A stretch of 64,000 nt of DNA from JACOMS01 sp964352785 (lineage in GTDB: Bacteria; Pseudomonadota; Alphaproteobacteria; Caulobacterales; Maricaulaceae), in assembly GCA_964352785.1 (NCBI GenBank), contig CAYGTI010000011.1:39555-103554 (forward strand). Reading direction: 5' to 3'. Below the pieces are notes generated by a model that was given only the letters and a program-made list of their open reading frames with translations, did no database searches and was not told the DNA's origin. Shown one piece after another: positions 44,548-52,724 of this stretch. A program made the translations under genes and the position numbers. The stretch's first letter is position 1. Each line of letters starts with the position of its first letter.

Positions 44548-45501
44548 ATGACGCGGGACATTACTGTAAATCTCGGAGATACGGCTCTGGAACGCGGCAG
44601 CGTTCTTAAGGACGATCAAGCATCTGGGCGTCTCTACGGGCCGGACGGCGCGCCCGTAATTGTGGTTTTGGGCGGTATTTCAGCCACGCGGTTTGTCGCG
44701 GATGACGGCAAGGGCGGACGCGGATGGTGGTCCACACTGGTGCGCGAAGGCGGCCCTATTGATCTCTCCCGTTTTCAAATTTTGGGCTATGATTTTGCGC
44801 CCGCTGCCGCGAGTGAAAGCCGTCCCGAATCTATTACGACGGGTGATCAGGCCATGCGCCTCAAAGCTTTGATGGATGATGCGGGCATTGACAAAGCCGC
44901 CGCGATTATCGGGTCGTCCTACGGAGGTATGACCGCCCTGACCTTTGCTGAGGGCTACCCAGATCATGTTGACCGTCTTTGCGTTATTGGGGCCGGACAT
45001 AAACCCTATCCGATCGGCGTAGCGTGGCGTGGTATTCAGCGCCGCATTGTCCGTTTGGGCCTTACGGCCGGGCACCCGAAAGATGGGCTTAATCTCGCCC
45101 GCGAGTTGGCAATGACAACATACCGCACGCCCGAAGAGTTTGCCGACCGCTTTGATTTAAAGGAAACTTCCCGCTCCCCTTCCGTGTTTGATATATGCCA
45201 GTATCTCGGTTCGCGCGGGGATGCCTTTTCGGAGTTGATGGACGCCGAGCGGTTTCTAGCCCTGTCAGAATCTATTGACCTGCACCGGGTCACGCCGGAA
45301 AATATCTCAACCCCGACGCTGCTGATGTCAGCCATTTCAGATCAACTCGCGCCGCTGCCGGATATGCGGGAGCTGCGCGACAGATTGGCGGGCCCGTCCG
45401 AGTTATTTACGTTCACATCTTTGTTTGGGCATGATGCGTTCCTCAAAGAATATGACATGATGGGCCCTCGGCTCGAGAAATTCTGTAAGGATCTCACATG
45501 A
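44548..45501 (+). CDS. metX: Homoserine O-acyltransferase (MetX-type alpha/beta hydrolase)
   Basis: 317 residues from ATG 44548. The open frame extends to a TTG that lies within the ribosome site (TTGGAG), so ATG is preferred. Alpha/beta hydrolase with nucleophile GSSYGGMTAL, catalytic Asp in SDQLAPLPD and His in FGHDAFLKE. The sequence resembles the MetX group seen in Xanthomonas-type organisms, in which some members use succinyl-CoA; acetyl versus succinyl specificity is open. Preceded by a SAM riboswitch and overlapping metB by four bases, so it feeds cystathionine or homocysteine formation. Confidence 0.85.
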   Translation: MTRDITVNLGDTALERGSVLKDDQASGRLYGPDGAPVIVVLGGISATRFVADDGKGGRGWWSTLVREGGPIDLSRFQILGYDFAPAAASESRPESITTGDQAMRLKALMDDAGIDKAAAIIGSSYGGMTALTFAEGYPDHVDRLCVIGAGHKPYPIGVAWRGIQRRIVRLGLTAGHPKDGLNLARELAMTTYRTPEEFADRFDLKETSRSPSVFDICQYLGSRGDAFSELMDAERFLALSESIDLHRVTPENISTPTLLMSAISDQLAPLPDMRELRDRLAGPSELFTFTSLFGHDAFLKEYDMMGPRLEKFCKDLT

Positions 45502-46661
45502 CGCACAAACCCGATGCCGCGCAGCACACATTTCTCGCGCAAGCAGGTATTGGCGAGGATCAATCCTTTGGCGCAGTTGCGCCGCCTTTGCACACGTCCA
45601 GTACCTATATTTGGCCCAGCATAGACCAAAAGGGGCCGTATGATTACGGGCGCACAGTCAATCCAACGCGCGATATTCTGCGCCGGGCGCTGGTTGATTT
45701 AGAAGGCGGCGCGGACGGCGAGATTACGGCTTCGGGCATGGCAGCAATTGATCTCGTATTTAACCTCTTGCACGCCGATGATCTGATTATCGCGCCGCAT
45801 GATTGTTACGGGGGCACGCACCGTCTTTTAACCCACAGGGCCAAGCAAGGCCGTTTGCGGGTTGAGTTTATTGACCAAGGCGATGTCGCGGCGTTGGATC
45901 AAGCGGTAGCGCGCGGGCCAAAGCTTGTTTTGATTGAGACGCCCAGCAATCCGCTGATGCGCGTTGTAGATATTGCGATGATTGCGCAAAAGGCAACATT
46001 TGTTGGCGCGCTGTCTGTGTGTGATAATACGTTCCTGTCGCCCGCGCGGCAAAAACCGCTGGATCTGGGCTGTGATATTGTTCTACATTCCACGACGAAA
46101 TATCTAAACGGCCATAGCGATGTTGTCGGCGGCGCGGTGATTGCAGCCAATGCGGACATTGCGCAGCAGCTACGGTGGTGGGCCAACTGCACCGGAGTCA
46201 CGGGAGCGCCGTTTGATAGCTGGCTGACGCTGCGCGGACTGCGCACCTTGGGGGCGCGCATGGATATCCAAGAGAAAAATGCCCAAGCACTGGCAGAGTT
46301 TCTCGCCGGGCATGAGACTGTCGATCACGTCTATTATATAGGCCTTCCGAAGGACCCTGGGTATAGATTGATGCAGAAACAGCAAAGCGGGCCGGGCGCC
46401 ATGCTGAGCTTTGAGATTAAAGGCGGCCTCGACGCCGCGCAAACATTCGTGCGTGGGCTCAAGCATTTTCAGCTTGCGGCTTCGCTGGGCGGAACGGAAA
46501 GCCTGATTTGTCAACCCGCCTGTATGACCCATTCTGGCATGGCACCCGAGGCCCGCGCTCTCGCGGGCATAAAAGACAATCTCATCCGCGTTTCCGTTGG
46601 AATGGAAAATGGAAATGATCTGATCGACGACATGAAGGCATCTTTTTCTGCCATACTATGA
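45498..46661 (+). CDS. metB: Cystathionine gamma-synthase/beta-lyase family PLP enzyme
   Basis: 387 residues, Cys/Met metabolism PLP class. PLP lysine in LHSTTKYLNGHSDVVGG; substrate motifs YGRTVNPTRDIL, ASGMAAIDLVF and CDNTFLSP. It could be cystathionine gamma-synthase, beta-lyase or O-acylhomoserine sulfhydrylase; the metX partnership and shared riboswitch suggest transsulfuration from O-acylhomoserine, and metB is the most likely name. Confidence 0.83.
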   Translation: MTHKPDAAQHTFLAQAGIGEDQSFGAVAPPLHTSSTYIWPSIDQKGPYDYGRTVNPTRDILRRALVDLEGGADGEITASGMAAIDLVFNLLHADDLIIAPHDCYGGTHRLLTHRAKQGRLRVEFIDQGDVAALDQAVARGPKLVLIETPSNPLMRVVDIAMIAQKATFVGALSVCDNTFLSPARQKPLDLGCDIVLHSTTKYLNGHSDVVGGAVIAANADIAQQLRWWANCTGVTGAPFDSWLTLRGLRTLGARMDIQEKNAQALAEFLAGHETVDHVYYIGLPKDPGYRLMQKQQSGPGAMLSFEIKGGLDAAQTFVRGLKHFQLAASLGGTESLICQPACMTHSGMAPEARALAGIKDNLIRVSVGMENGNDLIDDMKASFSAIL

Positions 46662-46768
46662 TATATAGGAAGAAAATTGCGAAGAGCGCCAAATAAATTC
46701 GACCTCAGCGCAAATTTTCTTCTTGTCCCGCAAGGCTTTTTCTGTCTTATAGGAAAGTGAAAAGGACA

Positions 46769-46912
46769 ATGATGTATCCAGACCCACGATATAAGGCTCC
46801 GAAAGTCAAAGTAGCTACCCGCGCTCAGGTTTTGCCTGCGCCTGCTGCTGTGCTTCTCGGTCTTATATCTATTGTGGTGCTCCTTCTAAGCGGGGCCATG
46901 AGCGGGACGTAG
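46769..46912 (+). CDS. Leader peptide of the ilv-leu operon (attenuator control)
   Basis: 47 codons starting ATGATG, with AAAGGA upstream; the second ATG (46772) has the better spacing. The codons from 46850 to 46888 are Val-Leu-Leu-Gly-Leu-Ile-Ser-Ile-Val-Val-Leu-Leu-Leu: eleven of thirteen are branched-chain codons. The peptide ends Ser-Gly-Ala-Met-Ser-Gly-Thr. A terminator hairpin follows 22 bases after the stop and ilvD begins 47 bases after that. This is the plan of the ilv leader peptides in E. coli and the Caulobacter ilvBN attenuator. It could also be read as a one-helix membrane peptide, but the codon run and RNA structure favour a sensor role. Confidence 0.75.
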   Translation: MMYPDPRYKAPKVKVATRAQVLPAPAAVLLGLISIVVLLLSGAMSGT

Positions 46913-46961
46913 GAGATCAAAATCCAAACAACCACCCGCTCCCAGATGAGCGGGTTTTTTT
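46889..46961 (+). promoter_or_regulatory. Attenuator: competing antiterminator and terminator arms
   Basis: The segment CCCGCTC (46935-46941) can pair with GAGCGGG just downstream (46948-46954, terminator) or with GAGCGGG at 46900-46906 inside the leader's last codons (antiterminator). AGCGGG occurs a further time at 46889-46894. The upstream copy and the terminator arm share nine identical bases, ATGAGCGGG. A ribosome stalled on the Leu/Ile/Val codons leaves the upstream copy free, and one that reaches the stop at 46910 covers it. Confidence 0.72.
46934..46961 (+). terminator. Rho-independent terminator of the ilv attenuator
   Basis: ACCCGCTC / GAGCGGGT stem of eight pairs, six-base loop CCAGAT, followed by an uninterrupted T tract to 46961. 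It lies before ilvD, not after an operon, which is what an attenuator needs. Confidence 0.9.
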
Positions 46962-47008
46962 ATGCTTCGTAGAAGGCCTGCGGTAGCGGCAAAAGAAGGA
47001 ACGACATC

Positions 47009-48691
47009 ATGAGCCAACGCCCTGAAAAGCGCAGTGATGCCATTGTTAAAGGCCCCAGCCGCGCGGCGGCGCGCGCTATGCTGCGCGCGACAGGCATGGA
47101 TGATGAAAATTTTGAAGGCCCGATGATTGCGGTCTTCAATACATGGACCAATATGGGCCCGTGTAATATGGATCTCGACAAGTTAGCTGTGCCTGTACGC
47201 GCCGGTATTCGAGCTGCGGGCGGCACGCCTGTTGATTTTAATTCCATTGCGGTCTCCGACGGCATTACTATGGGCAGCGAGGGGATGCGCGCGTCGCTCA
47301 TGAGCCGCGAAGTCATCGCAGATTCGATTGAGCTGGCTGTGCGCGGTCACTCGCTAGACGGGGTCATTATATTGGTGGCCTGTGATAAAACCATCCCGGC
47401 GGCGGGTATGGCGCTAGCGCGGATGAACATCCCCGGTGTTGTGCTTTACGGTGGCTCTATTATGCCAGGCAACCACAAAGGCCGCGATTTATCGGTTCAA
47501 GATGTGTTTGAGGCTGTGGGCGCGTGCGCGGCGGGCCTAATTGACGACGCCGAGCTTAAAGACATTGAAAAAGCGGCCTGTCCCGGAGCAGGCGCATGCG
47601 GCGGTCAATTCACGGCTAATTCAATGGCTATGGCGATGACGTTTTTAGGGTTATCGCCGATGGGCGCAAATGACGTTCCGGCTGTTAGCGACGATAAAAA
47701 CGCGTCGGCTTACCGCGCGGGGCAAATCGTTGTTGACTGCGTGACGGAGAACCGTTTACCGCGCGAGATGATCACGAAAAAATCCTTAATGAACGCGGCG
47801 ATAGCTCTGTCAGCCACAGCGGCGTCGACCAATGCGATTTTGCATTTGCTGGCTATTGCGACTGAGGCGGGCGTTACAGATTTTGAGATCGATGCGTTCG
47901 ATGAGATTTCCCGCTCCACACCCGTCATTGCTGATTTAAAGCCCGGCGGAAAATATATGGCGTTTGATCTTTATGCGGCGGGTGGCTCGGCTTTAATTGG
48001 GAAGCGTCTTGTCGATGATGGGCGTTTGGATGACAGCCCAACGGTAACAGGACAAACCCTGTTTGCTGAAGTTTTAGAGGTTCAAGAAACAGAAGGCCAA
48101 GACGTTGTGCGCACCTTTGGTAACCCGGTGAAATCTCGCGGCGGCTACGGTATTCTTTATGGCGACCTTGCGCCTGAGGGTTGCGTCGTCAAGCTTGCGG
48201 GTCACGGCGCTTTATTCTTCGAGGGCATCGCGCGCGTTTTTGAGAGCGAAGAGGCGTGTTTCGAGGTTGTTCAAAATAACGGTATCAACAAGGGTGATGT
48301 GATCATAATTCGTAGCGAGGGCCCGGCTGGCGGGCCCGGTATGCGCGAAATGCTCGGCGTAACCGCTGCGCTTGTGGGTCAAGACCTTGCCGATCATGTG
48401 GCGTTGATTACCGATGGCCGTTTTTCCGGCGCGTCCTACGGGTTTGTGATTGGCCACGTTGCGCCCGAAGCCGCGCACGGCGGCCCCATCGCTTTTGTAA
48501 AGGACGGCGATACCATCACTATCGATGTTGAAAAACGCTTTATCAATGTTGATGCTGACCTCAAAGCCCGAGCGAAAAACTGGACACCCCCTGTGCCGCG
48601 TTACCCGTCTGGCGCTTACGCTAAATATGCCAAGCTTGTTGGCACAGCCTCCAAAGGGGCTGTCACCTCTTTCCCATTTGACTCACACTAA
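47009..48691 (+). CDS. ilvD: Dihydroxy-acid dehydratase
   Basis: 560 residues. Fe-S dehydratase of the third step in Ile/Val synthesis. The cluster cysteines are in NTWTNMGPCN, VACDKTIPAAGM and GAGACGGQFTANSM; C-terminal GRFSGASYGFVIGHV. GAAGGA precedes the ATG. First structural gene behind the attenuator, followed 12 bases later by ilvC. Confidence 0.97.
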   Translation: MSQRPEKRSDAIVKGPSRAAARAMLRATGMDDENFEGPMIAVFNTWTNMGPCNMDLDKLAVPVRAGIRAAGGTPVDFNSIAVSDGITMGSEGMRASLMSREVIADSIELAVRGHSLDGVIILVACDKTIPAAGMALARMNIPGVVLYGGSIMPGNHKGRDLSVQDVFEAVGACAAGLIDDAELKDIEKAACPGAGACGGQFTANSMAMAMTFLGLSPMGANDVPAVSDDKNASAYRAGQIVVDCVTENRLPREMITKKSLMNAAIALSATAASTNAILHLLAIATEAGVTDFEIDAFDEISRSTPVIADLKPGGKYMAFDLYAAGGSALIGKRLVDDGRLDDSPTVTGQTLFAEVLEVQETEGQDVVRTFGNPVKSRGGYGILYGDLAPEGCVVKLAGHGALFFEGIARVFESEEACFEVVQNNGINKGDVIIIRSEGPAGGPGMREMLGVTAALVGQDLADHVALITDGRFSGASYGFVIGHVAPEAAHGGPIAFVKDGDTITIDVEKRFINVDADLKARAKNWTPPVPRYPSGAYAKYAKLVGTASKGAVTSFPFDSH

Positions 48692-48703
48692 GGACTTATT
48701 TCC

Positions 48704-49729
48704 ATGTCACTCGATATCTATTACGACAAAGATTGCGATCTCTCGATCATCAAAAAGAAGAAAGTCGCTATATTAGGCTTTGGCTCACAAGGTCACGCTC
48801 ATGCGCAAAACCTAAAAGACAGCGGCGTTGATGTGGTTGTCGGTCTGCGTCCTGAAAGCGCGACAAACAAAAAAGTTAAAGCGGCGGGCCTTGTCAGCAT
48901 GGCTACGGCGGACGCGGTTAAAGGCGCGGACGTTGTCATGGTGCTGACGCCGGACGAGCATCAAGCCCGCATTTACCGCGAAGACATTGAGCCCAACATC
49001 AAAGAGGGCGCAGCTCTGGCTTTTGGCCATGGTTTTGCCATTCATTACGGACAAATCGCGCCGCGCCGCGATCTTGACGTGATTATGATTGCGCCCAAAG
49101 CGCCGGGTCACACCGTGCGCAACGAGTTTGTTAACGGACGCGGCATTCCTGATCTGATAGCAATTGCCCAAGACGCCAATGGCGGCCATGCGTTGGAGCT
49201 GGCCAAATCTTACGCGTCGGCTATTGGCGGCGGACGGACGGCGATTATCCATACGACCTTTAAAGACGAGACTGAAACTGACTTATTCGGGGAACAGGCC
49301 GTACTTTGCGGCGGGGTTGTTGAGCTGATTAAAATGGGTTTCGAGACTCTGACAGAGGCGGGATATCCGCCGGAGCTTGCTTATTTTGAATGTCTGCACG
49401 AGACCAAATTAATTGTCGATTTGATCTATGAAGGCGGCATTGCCAACATGAATTACTCGATCTCGAATAATGCAGAATACGGTGAATATGTGACCGGCGA
49501 AGCGGTGGTTAATGACAGCTCCCGCGCGGCGATGCGTCAAGCGCTCAAGAATATTCAAAATGGTGATTACGCAAAATCTTTCATCCAAGAAGGCGCGCTG
49601 GGATACCCGTCCATGACGGCCCGCCGCCGCAATATGGAAGCCCATCAGATCGAGCAGATCGGTGGAAGCTTGCGTGAGATGATGCCGTGGATTTCCGCGA
49701 ACAAGATTATCGACAAAGAAAAGAACTAG
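48704..49729 (+). CDS. ilvC: Ketol-acid reductoisomerase (NADP+)
   Basis: 341 residues, class I (short) form. Rossmann loop GFGSQGHAHAQNLKDSG, APKAPGHTVR, and metal-binding acidic residues in DETETDLFGEQ and GGIANMNYSISNNAEYG. Second step of Ile/Val synthesis. Its stop TAG overlaps a GTG of the next small gene. Confidence 0.97.
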   Translation: MSLDIYYDKDCDLSIIKKKKVAILGFGSQGHAHAQNLKDSGVDVVVGLRPESATNKKVKAAGLVSMATADAVKGADVVMVLTPDEHQARIYREDIEPNIKEGAALAFGHGFAIHYGQIAPRRDLDVIMIAPKAPGHTVRNEFVNGRGIPDLIAIAQDANGGHALELAKSYASAIGGGRTAIIHTTFKDETETDLFGEQAVLCGGVVELIKMGFETLTEAGYPPELAYFECLHETKLIVDLIYEGGIANMNYSISNNAEYGEYVTGEAVVNDSSRAAMRQALKNIQNGDYAKSFIQEGALGYPSMTARRRNMEAHQIEQIGGSLREMMPWISANKIIDKEKN

Positions 49730-50001
49730 TGACGAATGCAGCCCGCATATCAGGATCGCATCCAAAGTTTACATCGGGAAAAATTGTAGGAATTATTCTT
49801 ATGATAATTTCCTTACCTGTTCTTTGCTTGGGTGTTTTTGCGGGACTGCACTCACTCCTTAGTTGGGATGCAGGGCTTCATGGAGTTAAGCTCGGCATTG
49901 GCTTGGGCGGAATTTTTTACGGATTTATTGCCTTGTACTTAGGAGCGTATTTATCTGGCCTTTTTCGCTATAAAAACAAGAAGCGAGGAGCGACCCGATA
50001 G
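49729..50001 (+). CDS. Unknown small membrane protein inside the ilv operon
   Basis: 90 residues from the GTG at 49729, which overlaps the ilvC stop by one base (TAGTG). The longer ATG frame at 49687 lies inside ilvC and is unlikely. Two membrane helices (about 18-40 and 50-78), a glycine-rich turn and a basic end (RYKNKKRGATR). No family recognised. Not part of known BCAA pathways; it stands between ilvC and ilvB. Confidence 0.6.
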   Translation: MTNAARISGSHPKFTSGKIVGIILMIISLPVLCLGVFAGLHSLLSWDAGLHGVKLGIGLGGIFYGFIALYLGAYLSGLFRYKNKKRGATR

Positions 50002-50020
50002 GGCGCGACAGGGATATATA

Positions 50021-51733
50021 ATGACCACAGCCGTACAATTTACTGCGCAGCAAACGCAGATCATCGAGAACCGCGATCCTAAATCAGGCGCGCAGCTTTT
50101 GCTCGAATCGATTGCGGCGCAGGGCGTGGATATGATCTTTGGCTATCCGGGCGGCGCGATCATGCCAGTCTATGACGTGCTTCCGCGCGTCCCGGAGTTG
50201 CGCCATATTCTCTGCCGTCATGAACAAGGCTGCGGCATGGCCGCGATTGGTTATGCCCGCGCGACAGGCCGCACAGGCACGGCCTTTGCCACATCCGGGC
50301 CGGGCGCGACGAACCTTGTCACCGCTATCGCTGATGCGTACCTCGACAGTGTCCCGGTGGTGTTTGTCACGGGTCAGGTCACGTCTGATTTGATGGGCAC
50401 AGACGCGTTCCAAGAGGTCGATATTTTCGGCATTACCCTGCCGATTGTTAAACACTCTTATATTGCCCGTGACCCGGCCGACATTCCGGGCATGGTCGCC
50501 GAGGCTTATTTCATCGCGGCTGAGGGGCGCCCCGGCCCGGTCTTGATTGATCTTCCCAAAGATGTCGCCAACGCCGTGACAACGCAGCGCCATAAATGGC
50601 GGCCCTACCCTAAACAAAAACCCGAAATGGGCCAAAGCGATTGGATCACCAAGGCAGAAAAACTAATGAGCGAGGCAAAAAAACCGCTCTTCTACATTGG
50701 CGGCGGTATCGCCCAAGGCGACGGTGTGCAGGAACTTCGTGATCTGGTTGACCGTACAGGTATTCCCGGCGTCTCGACCCTGAAGGGCTTAGGCGCGCTG
50801 CCCTCCGATCATCCGTATTATTTGGGCATGCTGGGCATGCACGGGCTGAAAGCGGCAAATTATGCAGTGCAAGAATGTGATTTGTTGATTGTGGTTGGCG
50901 CGCGCTTTGATGACCGCGCCACAGGCAAGCTCGATACATTTGCCCCACATGCCAAGGTTATCCATATGGATATTGACGTGGCTGAAATTAACAAGCTGCG
51001 CCAAGTGGATGTTTATTTGGATGGTAGCCTCAAGAAAAACCTTGAGGCGCTTAACCCGGGACGCTCGAACTGCGATGACTGGCGCACACTGTGCTTTGAT
51101 CGGCGCACAGAGCATGAATGGGATTATAATGCGCCGGGCACAGGCGTTTACGCGCCCAAATTGCTCCATGATCTGTCGCGCCGCGCGCCAGAATCTGCGA
51201 TTTTTACCTGCGATGTCGGGCAGCATCAAATGTGGGTCGCCCAGCATTGCTATTTTGATGATCCCAAAGACCATATTACGTCTGGCGGCCTTGGTACCAT
51301 GGGATTTGGCGTTCCTGCGGGATTGGGCGCGCAGCTCGGCACGCCGGATAGAACGGTGATCACAGTATCAGGCGACGGCTCCATCATGATGAATATTCAA
51401 GAGCTCGCGACGCTGAACCGTTACGATATTCCGCTCAAAATTGTGCTGCTGGATAATTCCGCGCTCGGCATGGTGCGCCAATGGCAGGAAGTGTTTTTCG
51501 AGAAGAACTATTCCGAGGTTAATCTGGACGACAATCCCGACTTTGCGTTGGTCGCCAAGGCGTTCCAAATCGATGCGTTCACCGTGCGAGAGCGCTCCGA
51601 AGTGGATGCGGGTATCGACAGATTGCTCGCGGCCACAGGCCCAACGCTGATGCATGTGAAGATTGATACTTACGAGAATGTGTGGCCGCTTGTTCCGCCG
51701 GGCCGCAGTAATGCAGATATGATGGAGCGGTAG
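50021..51733 (+). CDS. ilvB: Acetolactate synthase large (catalytic) subunit
   Basis: 570 residues. ThDP enzyme condensing pyruvate with pyruvate or 2-oxobutyrate. GYPGGAIMPVYD and HEQGCGMAAIGYARATG with the catalytic Glu; ThDP motif GDGSIMMNIQELATLNRYD through to the LDNSALGMVRQWQ loop. Full length. The regulatory subunit is encoded after an intervening gene. Confidence 0.97.
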   Translation: MTTAVQFTAQQTQIIENRDPKSGAQLLLESIAAQGVDMIFGYPGGAIMPVYDVLPRVPELRHILCRHEQGCGMAAIGYARATGRTGTAFATSGPGATNLVTAIADAYLDSVPVVFVTGQVTSDLMGTDAFQEVDIFGITLPIVKHSYIARDPADIPGMVAEAYFIAAEGRPGPVLIDLPKDVANAVTTQRHKWRPYPKQKPEMGQSDWITKAEKLMSEAKKPLFYIGGGIAQGDGVQELRDLVDRTGIPGVSTLKGLGALPSDHPYYLGMLGMHGLKAANYAVQECDLLIVVGARFDDRATGKLDTFAPHAKVIHMDIDVAEINKLRQVDVYLDGSLKKNLEALNPGRSNCDDWRTLCFDRRTEHEWDYNAPGTGVYAPKLLHDLSRRAPESAIFTCDVGQHQMWVAQHCYFDDPKDHITSGGLGTMGFGVPAGLGAQLGTPDRTVITVSGDGSIMMNIQELATLNRYDIPLKIVLLDNSALGMVRQWQEVFFEKNYSEVNLDDNPDFALVAKAFQIDAFTVRERSEVDAGIDRLLAATGPTLMHVKIDTYENVWPLVPPGRSNADMMER

Positions 51734-51735
51734 AG

Positions 51736-52245
51736 GTGAAAGTCACTTTGCTTAGAAACGTACTTATTATCACTGCTTTTTTAGTAGCAATGGGCCAGTT
51801 CGCAAGAGTTATACTGCCGCACTTGAACGGTAATGCTCAATTTATAGCACAAGGAAATCAGAAAAGTTTGTTGTCAGTTTTCATGCAAGACTTAACATAC
51901 TTTTTTATTGCTATGCCCATCGTAGTATTATGCTTATGGGCGGCTCATAATTTAAAGCCATTAAGGCTTTTCAGTGATATCTCGTTAATTAAAGCCCTTT
52001 TATTGGTACAAATACTTGTAGGTTTGGGGTTGTTATTTGAATTTATTCGAACTGTACAAGTTTATGCGCCATATTTTCCAGAATTAAGTTTACCGACAAC
52101 AACATCTTTTTTGGAAATGGCGAATTGGTTTTTTTATTCTGTTGCAGAGCTAATAGTTCTGTCTTTTGCGATTTTCCAAATTAAATCTAAACAAAATAAA
52201 CAGCCCATAGGCTCGCTTTCCAACGAAGGTGCTCAAAATGAGTAA
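51736..52245 (+). CDS. Unknown membrane protein between ilvB and the regulatory subunit
   Basis: 169 residues, GTG start two bases after the ilvB stop, with AGAGG overlapping the ilvB end. Four membrane segments (about 8-28, 52-75, 88-110, 135-158). The codons are noticeably more A/T-rich than in ilvB or leuA, suggesting later insertion. It loosely recalls DUF2975-type proteins, but I cannot assign it. A palindromic repeat follows. Confidence 0.65.
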   Translation: MKVTLLRNVLIITAFLVAMGQFARVILPHLNGNAQFIAQGNQKSLLSVFMQDLTYFFIAMPIVVLCLWAAHNLKPLRLFSDISLIKALLLVQILVGLGLLFEFIRTVQVYAPYFPELSLPTTTSFLEMANWFFYSVAELIVLSFAIFQIKSKQNKQPIGSLSNEGAQNE

Positions 52246-52259
52246 ATTTCATCCCACTC

Positions 52260-52346
52260 CCGTCATTACCGCCCCTGTGGCGGTAATCCACCCGCGCGAT
52301 GTTGTCAGCACCGCATGGATTGTCGGTATAAAACCGGCAATGACGG
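52260..52346. repeat. Palindromic intergenic repeat (REP/MITE-like)
   Basis: 87 bases bounded by CCGTCATT (52260-52267) and its complement AATGACGG (52339-52346). Inside are two hairpins: TTACCGCC/GGCGGTAA (52266-52286, perfect) and ATTGTCGGT/ACCGGCAAT (52319-52341, one G-T pair). This is the layout of the CGTCATT...AATGACG repeats found in many proteobacterial genomes. Only this copy is in the window. Confidence 0.6.
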
Positions 52347-52372
52347 CAAGAGACGTGAGCGGAGGTTTTTAA

Positions 52373-52675
52373 ATGACCCAATTACAACGCGATAAAACCT
52401 TTGAGCCGTCCGGCGTGTCCGGCAAGCTTAAGATCGTTCTGCACGATGTTTCGGGAACGCTCATTCGCGCGCTTGGCACCATTGAGCGGCGCGGCTATGA
52501 TTACCGGGATGTGCACTGTACCCAGCGCGTGGACGGTGATTTTGATCTTTTGGTTCATGTTGAAGATACAGGCGGGCCGAGCGATTTGGAGACCCTCTGT
52601 AAACAGCTCGAGCGACTTTACAACGTCGTCTCAGCCGAAAAGGTGGGGCGACGTAAAAGAGCGGAGCGTGCCTAA
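52373..52675 (+). CDS. Acetolactate synthase small subunit, short ACT form (IlvM-like)
   Basis: 100 residues. A single ACT domain: KIVLHDVSGTLIRALGTIERRGYDYRDVHCTQ and FDLLVHVEDT. It lacks the second domain of normal IlvN/IlvH (about 160 residues) and so resembles IlvM in size. It should bind IlvB, raise activity and perhaps mediate valine feedback. GGAGG precedes the ATG. Confidence 0.75.
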   Translation: MTQLQRDKTFEPSGVSGKLKIVLHDVSGTLIRALGTIERRGYDYRDVHCTQRVDGDFDLLVHVEDTGGPSDLETLCKQLERLYNVVSAEKVGRRKRAERA

Positions 52676-52685
52676 CGGGACACCT

Positions 52686-52712
52686 CTCATTCCATGAAAT
52701 TAATGAAATGAG
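52686..52712. other. Stem-loop between the ACT subunit gene and leuA
   Basis: CTCATTCCAT and ATGAAATGAG form a ten-base inverted repeat with one mismatch and a seven-base loop, 13 bases before the leuA ATG. There is no T run, so it is not a terminator; it could be a processing or translation-modulating site. Confidence 0.35.
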
Positions 52713-52724
52713 TTGGACTAAATA

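Noticed and set aside
43903..44619. Long minus-strand frame across lolA and the riboswitch
   Set aside because: It is antisense to lolA, the riboswitch and the metX start, and its product resembles no protein.
49687..49728. ATG start inside ilvC for the small membrane gene
   Set aside because: It would encode ilvC's end in another frame; the GTG overlapping the ilvC stop is the simpler start.
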